A stretch of DNA of 64,000 bases from Fibrisoma limi BUZ 3 (GTDB lineage Bacteria; Bacteroidota; Bacteroidia; Cytophagales; Spirosomataceae), in NCBI RefSeq assembly GCF_000296815.2, contig NZ_CAIT01000009.1, forward strand, positions 682,001-746,000. Reading direction: 5' to 3'. This document shows, piece after piece, positions 44,087 to 51,806 of the stretch (its first letter is position 1; each line of letters starts with the position of its first letter). Position numbers and translations under genes: made by a program. The notes beneath the pieces were generated by a model that worked only from the letters and a program-made list of their open reading frames with translations, was not told the DNA's origin and made no database searches.

Positions 44087-45874
44087 ATGCAACGAATTAT
44101 CGTTTATTGCTTTTTCTTTCTTTTACTCTTCGGGTGCCGGACCAAAACGCCGACCCGCTCTGCAACCATCCGCGAAAGCCAGGGCGTTTATCAATACACC
44201 AACGAAGACCCGCTCGTCAAGCCTTTTTACTCCGACCGGCAGGGGGTTATCGGACGGAACGGCATGGTTGCGTCGGCTCACCCGGAAGCCTCGCAGGTTG
44301 GGCTGAACATCCTGAAAGCGGGCGGTAACGCGGTCGATGCGGCCGTGGCGGTCCAGTTTGCACTGGCGGTGGTTTATCCGGCTGCCGGCAACATTGGCGG
44401 GGGCGGTTTTATGGTCTACCGCGACCAGGCCGGGCAGACGTTCACCCTCGATTACCGCGAAAAAGCACCGGGTCAGGCCAGCAAAGACATGTACCTCGAT
44501 TCGGCCAAAAACGTCATTCCAAATCTGAGCATATTGGGTCACCTGGCGAGTGGCGTACCCGGTTCTGTCGATGGGATGGTGCAGGCCCACCAGCGATTCG
44601 GCAAACTTTCATGGGCGCAGGTGTTGCAACCAGCCGTCGATCTGGCCGAGAAAGGTTTTGCCCTGACCGAGCGCGATGCCACCGGCCTGAACCGTATTAA
44701 AGCTGATCTGCTACGTATTAACCCCGGCAAAACCTATTTTCTGAAAAGCGCAACCCCTACCGACACCACAAGCTGGCACAAAGGAGAACTGCTGATCCAG
44801 ACTGACCTCGCGGCTACCTTAAAACGCATCCAGGCGCAGGGCCGGGCTGGCTTTTACGAAGGTGAAACGGCGCGGCTGCTGGCTGAGGAGATGAAGCGGG
44901 GTGGCGGACTGATTACGGAAGACGATCTGAAAAATTACCACGCTGCCTGGCGCGACCCCATTCGGGCAACGTATAAAAACTACACCGTGCTGACTATGCC
45001 GCCCACCTCCAGCGGGGGCGTAGCGCTGGTACAACTCATGCGCCTGACGGAGCCGTATCCGCTTCGGCGCTGGGGCTGGAACCGCGACTCGACCGTCCAG
45101 GTCATGATCGAAGCCGAACGACGCGTGTATGCCGACCGGGCCAAATTCCTCGGCGATCCGGACTTTGTTAAAGTACCCGTAGAACAGCTCATCAGCCCTG
45201 AGTACCTGCGCAGCCGTTGGGCTGACTTTAGTTTCGCGCATGCTACAGACAGCAAGGCCATAAAAGGGGGTGCTATCCCCGGCTACGAAAGCCTGGAAAC
45301 CACCCATTTTTCCATCGTTGATAAAGACGGAAACGCCGTATCGATCACCACGACCCTCAACGGCGGCTACGGCAGCCGGGTGGTCATCGGTGGGGCCGGC
45401 TTTTTCATGAACAACGAAATGGACGATTTCAGTATCAAGCCGGGCGTACCGAATATGTTCGGGCTGATTGGCAACCAGGCCAACGCCATTGCGCCCAACA
45501 AACGGATGCTGTCGTCGATGACCCCAACCATTCTGGAAAAAGACGGAAAGCTGTACATGGTCGTCGGTACGCCGGGCGGGTCAACCATCATTACGTCGGT
45601 ATACCAGACGATTCTGAACGTAATCGAACACGGCATGACGATGCAACAGGCCGTCAACGCCCTGAAATTTCACCACCAGTGGCTCCCCGACAAGACAATC
45701 TTTGAAAACGGCGCGTTCTCCGAAGCAACCATTCAGGCGTTGCAGAACCGCGGCTACGTCCTTGAGAAACTGACCAATACGCTCGGCCGGATGGACTGCA
45801 TCCTTATTCGCCCGGATGGTTCGTACGAAGGAGCCTCCGATCCACGGGCTGATAATACGGCAAGGGGATATTAA
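44087..45874 (+). CDS. ggt: Gamma-glutamyltransferase
   Basis: The 595-residue enzyme cleaves glutathione and related gamma-glutamyl compounds. It has a lipobox (LLLFGC, Cys17), so it is probably a periplasmic lipoprotein. The autocatalytic processing site is TTHFSIVDKDGNAVSITTTLN with nucleophile Thr405, giving a large and a small subunit. Other motifs are GGNAVDAAVAVQFALAVVYP, GNIGGGGFMVYRD, SMTPTILEKDGK and GTPGGSTIITSVYQ. No operon partners are evident. Confidence 0.96.
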   Translation: MQRIIVYCFFFLLLFGCRTKTPTRSATIRESQGVYQYTNEDPLVKPFYSDRQGVIGRNGMVASAHPEASQVGLNILKAGGNAVDAAVAVQFALAVVYPAAGNIGGGGFMVYRDQAGQTFTLDYREKAPGQASKDMYLDSAKNVIPNLSILGHLASGVPGSVDGMVQAHQRFGKLSWAQVLQPAVDLAEKGFALTERDATGLNRIKADLLRINPGKTYFLKSATPTDTTSWHKGELLIQTDLAATLKRIQAQGRAGFYEGETARLLAEEMKRGGGLITEDDLKNYHAAWRDPIRATYKNYTVLTMPPTSSGGVALVQLMRLTEPYPLRRWGWNRDSTVQVMIEAERRVYADRAKFLGDPDFVKVPVEQLISPEYLRSRWADFSFAHATDSKAIKGGAIPGYESLETTHFSIVDKDGNAVSITTTLNGGYGSRVVIGGAGFFMNNEMDDFSIKPGVPNMFGLIGNQANAIAPNKRMLSSMTPTILEKDGKLYMVVGTPGGSTIITSVYQTILNVIEHGMTMQQAVNALKFHHQWLPDKTIFENGAFSEATIQALQNRGYVLEKLTNTLGRMDCILIRPDGSYEGASDPRADNTARGY

Positions 45875-45957
45875 GGAAAGGGAGGAGGACGAAAGGGATA
45901 AAGGGGAGCTGACGCGGCAAAATTCCTTTTCCTCCCCTTCGTCCCCTCCTTTTCTTC
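45873..45957. repeat. Purine/pyrimidine hairpin (family A) between ggt and the DUF4142 gene
   Basis: A purine arm (45873-45908, words GGGAGGAGGACGAAAGGG) faces a pyrimidine arm (45921-45957, words CCTTTTCCTCCCC and TTCGTCCCC) across a 12-base spacer, pairing imperfectly but over most of both arms. It fills the gap between two convergent stop codons. The arms resemble those at 50509-50588. Confidence 0.75.
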
Positions 45958-45959
45958 GC

Positions 45960-46538
45960 TTAATCCAATACATTCCGCAACTGCTTCGCCTGGTCGCGAT
46001 GAGAACGATCGTCGGCGAGGAGTTTCTCTGCCAGTTTTTTTACTGCGTCGTTGGGGGCGTTGTCTTCCAGATCCTCAGCGATATCGGCTGCCTGATCGTT
46101 TACATCCGCCATTTCCTTCAGATACTCCAGATCGAACGCCGTACCGGTCTGTTTCTTAAGGTCTTCCAGCCGGTCTTTCCCATCGTCCGACAAACCGGCG
46201 GGTAGTGTCAGCGTCAGTTGAGAGGCCAGGTTACGAAGTTCCCGTTCGTCCTGCTGGTGCTTCGTCATAACCTGCAGCGCATACCCTTTCACCTGCGGGT
46301 TGGCTGCGTTCTGCACCGCCAGCCGACTCATCTCCAGTTCGGTCATTCCCATGCTGGTCAGTTCCACCATGGCCTTGGCCACTTCTTTCGCGTCGGCTTT
46401 CGCATCATCGCTGATTGCGCCCGACTGGCTGTCGATCTTCTTCTCGTTTGCCTTTTCGGCCGCGGTTTTGGTATCGCTCGAACAACCGTACGATGTCAGC
46501 AGACCGGCTAGGGCAACGTATATTATTGTCTTTTTCAT
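45960..46538 (-). CDS. DUF4142 ferritin-like lipoprotein
   Basis: The 192-residue product has a lipobox-like YGC (Cys19) and a DUF4142 four-helix ferritin-like body: AKAMVELTSMGMTELEMSRLA, NPQVKGYALQVMTKHQQDERELRNLA, KLAEKLLADDRSHRDQAKQLRN. The His and Glu residues in the helix pairs could bind metal. The family is frequent in envelope-stress gene sets of Bacteroidota and proteobacteria; exact role unknown. Confidence 0.85.
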   Translation of the reverse strand: MKKTIIYVALAGLLTSYGCSSDTKTAAEKANEKKIDSQSGAISDDAKADAKEVAKAMVELTSMGMTELEMSRLAVQNAANPQVKGYALQVMTKHQQDERELRNLASQLTLTLPAGLSDDGKDRLEDLKKQTGTAFDLEYLKEMADVNDQAADIAEDLEDNAPNDAVKKLAEKLLADDRSHRDQAKQLRNVLD

Positions 46539-46606
46539 GCCAATACGTTTGGAACTATAACCCCGGTCGTTGGGCGGTTGTTTGGAAGCCGGGTAGTCGG
46601 CAATGG

Positions 46607-46966
46607 CTAAAACTTGCCGTGTGTTTTGGCCGCCTGGAGCAAAACTCGTACGGCGGGATTGTCCACCTGGTCGGCAGCGTCAAACTTGATGTGCCGAAGC
46701 AGCCGGCCTGTCCCCCGAAGTAACCCATTTGGATCGGGGAGCTGCGTACCGTAGTGAAAACCGAGGTTGACGCTCGACGAAAGCGGGGCAATATAGCAGA
46801 TCTCGTCCGACATCCGCGGGCCGGTGCCATACGTAATGGTCCGATAACCTGTCTGAACGGATTCGTGGGCGTCGGGCAGTACGGCGCGTACTAACTCACG
46901 GATTTTCAGGGCTATATCACGGACTTCGGGTTTGTAGGTTTCTAAAAAGGTTTCGGGGGTTATCAT
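46607..46966 (-). CDS. DUF1801 family protein
   Basis: The 119-residue protein has the DUF1801/YdhG-like fold: VRDIALKIRELVRAVLPDAHESVQ, TYGTGPRMSDEICYIAPLSSSVNLGF, and GTGRLLRHIKFDAADQVDNP. Members are small cytoplasmic proteins of unknown function. It may be the last gene transcribed on the minus strand after the flavin reductase, but a terminator lies between them. Confidence 0.85.
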   Translation of the reverse strand: MITPETFLETYKPEVRDIALKIRELVRAVLPDAHESVQTGYRTITYGTGPRMSDEICYIAPLSSSVNLGFHYGTQLPDPNGLLRGTGRLLRHIKFDAADQVDNPAVRVLLQAAKTHGKF

Positions 46967-47001
46967 ATCTGGGCAGGATTGAACTGCCCAAAAACTACAA
47001 A

Positions 47002-47022
47002 AGTTGCCAGATTAGGGCAACT
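47002..47022 (-). terminator. Terminator after the flavin reductase gene
   Basis: On the minus strand AGTTGCC and GGCAACT form a 7-bp stem with a seven-base loop, followed by TTTTGTAGTTTTT. It closes the tyrosine catabolic series. Confidence 0.6.
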
Positions 47023-47037
47023 ATTTTATTCATATTT

Positions 47038-47946
47038 CTACGGTACCACCTTGTTCTGATTGACCTCCGTTTGCAACAGAACCAGCCAGGCTTCCGGCGT
47101 TTTTCCGGCCTTCAGCAACTCTTTAGCGCGCACATGCAGCAGATCAGGCAGGTATTGGCAGCCGTAGCGGGCTTCGTCGAACAGCTCGTCCAGGACGCCG
47201 GATGCCCGGTAAGTGGCTACTTCATGGGCGGTGGGTAGGCTTTCCACGCTGCCCAGTTTTCCAAGATCATTCCCACTCAGAATGTTACTGTTGCGAACAG
47301 CCGGAGGAATCCGGTCAACGCCAACGCCCGGTCGGGGCCGCCCTACTTCGAACAATGCATCGCCATGAGCCCGGGCGTACCAATCGGCCCCCATCCGGCC
47401 AATCAGATCAATCTTATGCGGATCGATCAATCCCTTCTCATTAAAAATATCGTCGTGAAAATGGCCCATTACCACTTCACAAACGATCAGGTGAGCCGCG
47501 CCGGGTCCAGTGCCAGTTTCAATGATCTGCTTCACTATGCACTCAAACGACGCGGGCGATTCGGCCACCCTCGGCGGGCGAACTTTCTCGGACGGGAGGG
47601 GCGTAAAACCGGATTTTTCGAATTCGTTGATGCCACGTTCGTATTCGGCACTGGCCAGCGACATCTGCTCGACCATGGCGTAGTTTACGACGTTGATCAC
47701 CACTTCACCTACTTCCTCCAGGTTCAGCAGTGTATGTTTCTTATGCCCATGCCGGTTGATGTTCGGCGCAAAAACAAGCGTTGGCGGATTTGAGCCGAAT
47801 ACGTTGAAAAAACTGAACGGGCTGAGATTCACGTGGCCCTGGGCGTCAAGGGTACTGGCAAACGCGATGGGCCGCGGGCCAATGGCGCCGATGAGGTACC
47901 GGTAAAATTCGACTTGCGACAAGTCCTGTGGGTTGATGCTTTTCAT
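47038..47946 (-). CDS. Flavin reductase-like protein with C-terminal extension
   Basis: The 302-residue protein carries an FMN-binding flavin reductase domain in its first 200 residues: YRYLIGAIGPRPIAFASTLD, HVNLSPFSFFNVFGSNPPTL, AHLIVCEVVMGHFHDD and IGRMGADWYARA. A further 100 residues (from about 205) with no recognised fold follow, longer than standard family members. It ends the tyrosine cluster after fahA. Its role in that pathway is not established; it could supply reduced flavin or act on a side product. Confidence 0.8.
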   Translation of the reverse strand: MKSINPQDLSQVEFYRYLIGAIGPRPIAFASTLDAQGHVNLSPFSFFNVFGSNPPTLVFAPNINRHGHKKHTLLNLEEVGEVVINVVNYAMVEQMSLASAEYERGINEFEKSGFTPLPSEKVRPPRVAESPASFECIVKQIIETGTGPGAAHLIVCEVVMGHFHDDIFNEKGLIDPHKIDLIGRMGADWYARAHGDALFEVGRPRPGVGVDRIPPAVRNSNILSGNDLGKLGSVESLPTAHEVATYRASGVLDELFDEARYGCQYLPDLLHVRAKELLKAGKTPEAWLVLLQTEVNQNKVVP

Positions 47947-47955
47947 GTTTTATTG

Positions 47956-48034
47956 AACCGCAAAGACGCCAAGCTATCGCCAAGTACGCTACGATCATTT
48001 GCGGTCTTTGCGACGGCTTGGCGTCTTTGCGGTT
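47956..48034. repeat. CCGCAAAGACGCCAAG inverted repeat between fahA and the flavin reductase gene
   Basis: AACCGCAAAGACGCCAAGC (47956-47974) is perfectly complementary to 48016-48034, a 19-bp stem with a 41-base loop that holds partial copies of the same word. The right arm overlaps the fahA stop codon by two bases and the left arm ends nine bases from the next ATG. This word class recurs as an interspersed palindrome in other bacterial genomes, by my recollection. Confidence 0.85.
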
Positions 48035-49205
48035 ATGAAAAAATTGTACCTTTTACTTCACCCAATTCGACCGTGTGGCCATGTTTCGTTGAGATGCCGC
48101 GTATCACCACCGTATCGCCATCCTGCAGGAACGTACGTTTACTGTCAGCAGATTCGTCCAGGCCGGGCAAAACAAGCGGTCGTTCGCCATTCCACGACAG
48201 TTCTAATAATGAGCCGTAGGAACCGGGTTCCGTGCCCGAAATGGTACCGGTTGCCAGTACGTCGCCGACGTTCAGGTTGCAGCCGTTGACGGTGTGGTGG
48301 GCAACCATCTGGGCAAAACTCCAGTAGAGGTATTGCGCATTGGTCCGGCTAATGACCACGTCGTTCAGCATCACCTCGAGCGTCAGGTCGAAATGCCCTG
48401 GCGACGATGCCTGCAAATACGGCAACGGCGTTGGTTCCTGAACCGGACCACCAACCCGAAATGGCTCCAGGTCGTCGAAAGGCACTACCCAGGCCGACAT
48501 TGACGACCCAAAGTTTTTACCTAGAAATGGCCCCAGCGGCTGATATTCCCAGCGCTGAATATCCCGCGCCGACCAGTCGTTAAACAGCGTTACGCCGAAA
48601 ATGTAATCTTCGGCTTCCTCGACCGTTACGGACTCACCTAATCTGGAATTACGTCCGATCACCAATCCCAGCTCCAGTTCAAAATCCAGTGCCTGCGAGG
48701 ACCCAAATTCAGGCGTTCCTTGTTGCAGAAACTGGCCTTTTGGCCAACGAATCGGCGTACCCGACACCACAATGGATGACGACCGGCCGTGATAAGCCAC
48801 CGGCATGTGTCTGTAGTTCGGCAGCAGTGGGTCCCCATCCGGCCGAAACATCCGCCCTACGTTTTCGGCATGGTGAATGCCCGCGTAAAAATCAGTGTAG
48901 TCGCCAATCCGAACCGGGAGGTGCATTGTAGCCCGCGACTCGTGGATTAACACCTGGTCGTGAACGCCCTCAAAAGCGGTCTGTTCGTTACTCAGCAGTT
49001 CCTTCACGCGCCGACCTACAGCCTGCCAGACGGGTTTGCCCAGCTCAATGAAATCGTTGAGGACCGGCTTCGCAAAAACGGCAGGATCAACATCCAGTTC
49101 GTTGAAATAGCCGAGCAGCCCAACAATCTCGAGGTCAAGGATGTGGTCGTGGTGTTTTACACCCACGCGTGGGCTGGCGATATCGTAGCTAAAAATTCCA
49201 AACAT
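48033..49205 (-). CDS. fahA: Fumarylacetoacetase
   Basis: The 390-residue enzyme splits fumarylacetoacetate to fumarate and acetoacetate, the last step of tyrosine breakdown. Motifs: DFYAGIHHAENVGRMFRP, LPVRIGDYTDFY, FELELGLVIGRNSRLGES, TLFNDWSARDIQRWEYQPLG and LATGTISGTEPGSYGSLLEL, with the metal-binding acidic residues in ELE and ND. The start codon lies directly against a purine/pyrimidine hairpin. Confidence 0.96.
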   Translation of the reverse strand: MFGIFSYDIASPRVGVKHHDHILDLEIVGLLGYFNELDVDPAVFAKPVLNDFIELGKPVWQAVGRRVKELLSNEQTAFEGVHDQVLIHESRATMHLPVRIGDYTDFYAGIHHAENVGRMFRPDGDPLLPNYRHMPVAYHGRSSSIVVSGTPIRWPKGQFLQQGTPEFGSSQALDFELELGLVIGRNSRLGESVTVEEAEDYIFGVTLFNDWSARDIQRWEYQPLGPFLGKNFGSSMSAWVVPFDDLEPFRVGGPVQEPTPLPYLQASSPGHFDLTLEVMLNDVVISRTNAQYLYWSFAQMVAHHTVNGCNLNVGDVLATGTISGTEPGSYGSLLELSWNGERPLVLPGLDESADSKRTFLQDGDTVVIRGISTKHGHTVELGEVKGTIFS

Positions 49206-49287
49206 GAGGGGGAAAAGAAGAAGGAAAGGAGGAGGGAGGAAAGGACACTCAACAGCACCCCTTTCCTCCCTCCTCTCCTCCTTTTTA
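49206..49287. repeat. Purine/pyrimidine hairpin (family A) between marR and fahA
   Basis: GAGGAGGGAGGAAAGG (49229-49244) is perfectly complementary to 49260-49275 with a 15-base loop, within longer purine (49206-49244) and pyrimidine (49257-49287) arms. It fills the whole gap: the left edge touches the fahA start and the right edge is two bases from the marR stop. Confidence 0.85.
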
Positions 49288-49289
49288 GT

Positions 49290-49727
49290 TTAATCACTAA
49301 CGTTCGTATAAATCGAATCCATAATCCGCACAAAGTGCTGATAGTCTTCTTCGCTGAGGGTACCCCACCCTTTCCGACGCATGGCCGATACGATAGGCAG
49401 TGCTTCTCCGTATTTCAGTTCACCGGCGGTAGTGAGATACAGCAGGAATTTACGGCGGTCGTTATCGGCCATTCGACGTTCGGCCAAGCCTTTCTGACTC
49501 AACAAATCGATGATACGCGTAACGGTTGGGGCATCTTTCGTCGTCATCTCGGCCAGTGTATTCTGGCTTATTCCGGGGTTCCGGAACAAATGATCGATCA
49601 CCACCCACTGGTCGACGGTTAAGTCAAACCCGGCGTCGTTGAATTGCTTCTGAAGCGCATTGCGGATTTTCTTGATCGTTGTATCGATCTTGAAAAAGTA
49701 AGCCCGCTGGTCGGAAGGGTGTGTCAT
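49290..49727 (-). CDS. MarR-family transcriptional regulator
   Basis: The 145-residue winged-helix repressor has the MarR layout: helix 1-2 (YFFKIDTTIKKIRNALQKQF), then FDLTVDQWVVIDHLF, the recognition part ISQNTLAEMTTKDAPTVTRIIDLL, the wing RRMADNDRRKFLLYLT and a C-terminal dimer helix. It is embedded in the phenylalanine/tyrosine cluster, so it probably senses an aromatic intermediate and controls the cluster. A 19-base palindrome lies just upstream. Confidence 0.93.
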   Translation of the reverse strand: MTHPSDQRAYFFKIDTTIKKIRNALQKQFNDAGFDLTVDQWVVIDHLFRNPGISQNTLAEMTTKDAPTVTRIIDLLSQKGLAERRMADNDRRKFLLYLTTAGELKYGEALPIVSAMRRKGWGTLSEEDYQHFVRIMDSIYTNVSD

Positions 49728-49742
49728 TTTAGAGTTTTGTTA

Positions 49743-49761
49743 GGTTAGGCATTGCTTAACC
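49743..49761. promoter_or_regulatory. Palindromic operator candidate upstream of marR
   Basis: GGTTAGGCATTGCTTAACC at 49743-49761 has arms GGTTAxGC and GCxTAACC symmetric about ATT. It is 16 bases upstream of the marR start, in the 47-bp phhA-marR gap. Length and symmetry fit a MarR dimer site for autoregulation. Confidence 0.5.
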
Positions 49762-49774
49762 CCAAAAGTAACAG

Positions 49775-50500
49775 TTAACTCACTAACAGGCCCTCTAATC
49801 GCTCCTCAATTTCGGAAACGGAATAAAAAAGTTGCTCGTATGACTCAATCACAAAATATTGTTCTTGAAAGCGATCGATGATATACGGCGTTTTTAACAG
49901 CGTTTCGACGTCGTACGGAATCCGCTGTGGTACGTCGCTTTCGAGTGCATAAACCGTTTCGCCGGGCGACGACAGGATACCGCCACCGTAGATACGCAGC
50001 CCGTTGGCTTCCCGGATCAGCCCGAACTCGACGGTATACCAGTAAAGCCTGGAAATCATCTCGATTGCTTCTTCGTGATCCACAAACTTGAGCGCGATAC
50101 GGCTCAGAGCCGCCAGAAAATCGCAGAACGACTGGTTGGTCAGCACCGGTACGTGCCCGAACGTATCGTGGAACATATCAGGTTCGGGCAGGTAGTCCAA
50201 CTGATCGCGCCGACGCAGCCAGGTTGTTGCCGGAAACTGCCGATCCGCCATTAACTCGAAAAACTCCCGATTGTCAATCAGGCCCGGTACCGCCACAACT
50301 CGCCAGCCCGTCAGGGGCAGCAGCCGTGGGTTCAGGTCAAGCTCAAAATTCGGGATCTTATCATTCGGAAAACCCGTGGCCAGAATCCCGTCCATGTAGG
50401 CCTGACTGGCCCGGCCGGGCAAGCGCTCCATCTGCCGTTCGAAAAGCAGCTTCCAAACGGCCTGATCGTCGGGGGTGTATTTTGAATAATTCTGGATCAT
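49775..50500 (-). CDS. phhA: Phenylalanine 4-monooxygenase
   Basis: The 241-residue monomeric bacterial-type enzyme hydroxylates Phe to Tyr using a pterin and iron. The iron ligands are visible as H111 and H116 in HDTFGHVP and E158 in YWYTVEFGL. The frame extends to 50590 only by reading through the purine/pyrimidine repeat; ATG 50500, giving MIQNYSKYTPDDQAVW, is the correct start. No pterin dehydratase gene is nearby. Confidence 0.96.
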   Translation of the reverse strand: MIQNYSKYTPDDQAVWKLLFERQMERLPGRASQAYMDGILATGFPNDKIPNFELDLNPRLLPLTGWRVVAVPGLIDNREFFELMADRQFPATTWLRRRDQLDYLPEPDMFHDTFGHVPVLTNQSFCDFLAALSRIALKFVDHEEAIEMISRLYWYTVEFGLIREANGLRIYGGGILSSPGETVYALESDVPQRIPYDVETLLKTPYIIDRFQEQYFVIESYEQLFYSVSEIEERLEGLLVS

Positions 50501-50599
50501 AAAGGGGAGGGAGGAGAGGGAGGAAGGGGAGAAAAGGGACGAAGGGGAGCCGTCACTTCCCTTTTCTCCCTTTCTTCCCTCTCCTCCCATTCCTCCTTT
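50501..50599. repeat. Purine/pyrimidine hairpin (family A) between hpd and phhA
   Basis: The arm at 50509-50539 (GGGAGGAGAGGGAGGAAGGG, then GAGAAAAGGGA) pairs with 50558-50588 at 29 of 31 positions, with an 18-base loop. The element runs from the phhA start codon to within two bases of the hpd stop codon. On the coding strand the purine arm comes first and the pyrimidine arm abuts the phhA ATG, so no Shine-Dalgarno is available there. Confidence 0.9.
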
Positions 50600-50600
50600 T

Positions 50601-51722
50601 TTACAACGTTCCTCTCAGTTCCTGTTCACGCTCGATGGCTTCGAACAACGCTTTGAAATTGCCTTTGCCAAACGATTTCGCGCCTTTTCGCTGGATAATC
50701 TCAAAGAATAACGTCGGGCGAGGACAAACCGGTTTGCTGAACAGTTGCAGCAGATACCCTTCGTCGTCGCGGTCGACCAGGATACCCAGCGGACGTAGCG
50801 TTTCGATCTCCTCGTCAATCTCACCGACGCGCTCCTTCAGATCGTCGTAGTACGCATCCGGCACTTTCAGAAACTCCACCCCGCGGTCGCGCAGCATGGT
50901 CACCGTTTCCACAATGTTGTCGGTTGCTACGGCAATGTGCTGAATACCCGAACCACCGTAGAAATCCAGGTATTCTTCCACCTGCGACCTCTTCTTGCCC
51001 TCGGCGGGCTCGTTGATCGGGAATTTAATACGGCCGTTTCCGTTGCTCATAACCTTACTCATCAGCGCCGTGTAATCCGTCGAAATATCGTTATCGTCGA
51101 ACGAAATAAGCTGTTTGAAGCCCATTACGTCGGCGTAAAAGTTAACCCACTGGTTCATCTCATTCCAGCCGACGTTGCCGACCATGTGGTCGACGTACTT
51201 CAACCCGACTTCCGACGGCCGGTAACGCGGATTCCAGGCTTTAAAACCGGGCAGAAACACGCCGTTGTAGTGACTACGCTCGACGAAAATATGCACCGTA
51301 TCGCCGTACGTATGAATACCCGACCGCACAACGTACCCGTCCTCGTCTTCCACGCGGGCAGGCTGCATGAAGGGTTTCGCACCCCGGCCGGTTGTTTCTT
51401 CAAACGCTTTGGTGGCATCGTCGACCCAGAGGGCTACTACCCGCACTCCATCGCCGTGCTGGTCAATGTGCCGGCCGATGTCGGTGCCGCCCACCAGCGG
51501 TGACGTCAGCACGATCCGAATTTTATCCTGCACCACTACGTACGATTCGCGGTCGCGCAGACCCGTTTCCAGCCCGGCGTGGGCCAGCGGCTGAAATCCG
51601 AAAGCGGTTTGATAATAGTGAGCCGCCTGTTTGGCGTTGCTCACGTACAGTTCGATGTAGTCTGTGCCGTTGAGCGGGAGGAAGTCCGCTACCTGAGGCT
51701 CTATGGTTTCTACTGCTTCCAT
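50601..51722 (-). CDS. hpd: 4-hydroxyphenylpyruvate dioxygenase
   Basis: The 373-residue iron enzyme turns 4-hydroxyphenylpyruvate into homogentisate. Two vicinal-oxygen-chelate repeats are present, and the iron ligands are H179 (KYVDHMVGN), H262 (GIQHIAVAT) and E341 (LFFEIIQRKG). The C-terminal FEIIQRKGAKSFGKGNFKALFEA gate helix is typical. The frame extends to 51788 through the GTAGAGACC palindrome; ATG 51722 is preferred. Confidence 0.96.
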   Translation of the reverse strand: MEAVETIEPQVADFLPLNGTDYIELYVSNAKQAAHYYQTAFGFQPLAHAGLETGLRDRESYVVVQDKIRIVLTSPLVGGTDIGRHIDQHGDGVRVVALWVDDATKAFEETTGRGAKPFMQPARVEDEDGYVVRSGIHTYGDTVHIFVERSHYNGVFLPGFKAWNPRYRPSEVGLKYVDHMVGNVGWNEMNQWVNFYADVMGFKQLISFDDNDISTDYTALMSKVMSNGNGRIKFPINEPAEGKKRSQVEEYLDFYGGSGIQHIAVATDNIVETVTMLRDRGVEFLKVPDAYYDDLKERVGEIDEEIETLRPLGILVDRDDEGYLLQLFSKPVCPRPTLFFEIIQRKGAKSFGKGNFKALFEAIEREQELRGTL

Positions 51723-51748
51723 GTTATTTGTTGATGTTATTGTAGGCT

Positions 51749-51806
51749 GTAGAGACCGGTCCGCCGGTGCGGCAATATTTTGCTGCACCGGCGGACCGGT
51801 CTCTAC
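51749..51806. repeat. GTAGAGACCGG inverted repeat between hmgA and hpd
   Basis: The 22-base arm at 51749-51770 (GTAGAGACCGGTCCGCCGG, then TGC) is perfectly complementary to 51785-51806, with a 14-base loop. The right arm supplies the hmgA stop codon (TAG, 51805-51803). Palindromes ending in GTAGAGAC...GTCTCTAC recur in bacterial genomes, by my recollection. Confidence 0.9.

Noticed and set aside
46555-46830. 91-codon minus-strand frame overlapping the DUF1801 gene
   Set aside because: It is a shadow in another frame of a gene with clear family motifs.
50501-50590. 30 extra N-terminal residues of PhhA (GGEGRKGEKG...)
   Set aside because: They are encoded by the purine/pyrimidine repeat and precede the normal family N-terminus.
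51723-51788. 22 extra N-terminal residues of Hpd
   Set aside because: They are encoded by the palindrome between hmgA and hpd; the inner ATG gives the usual start.
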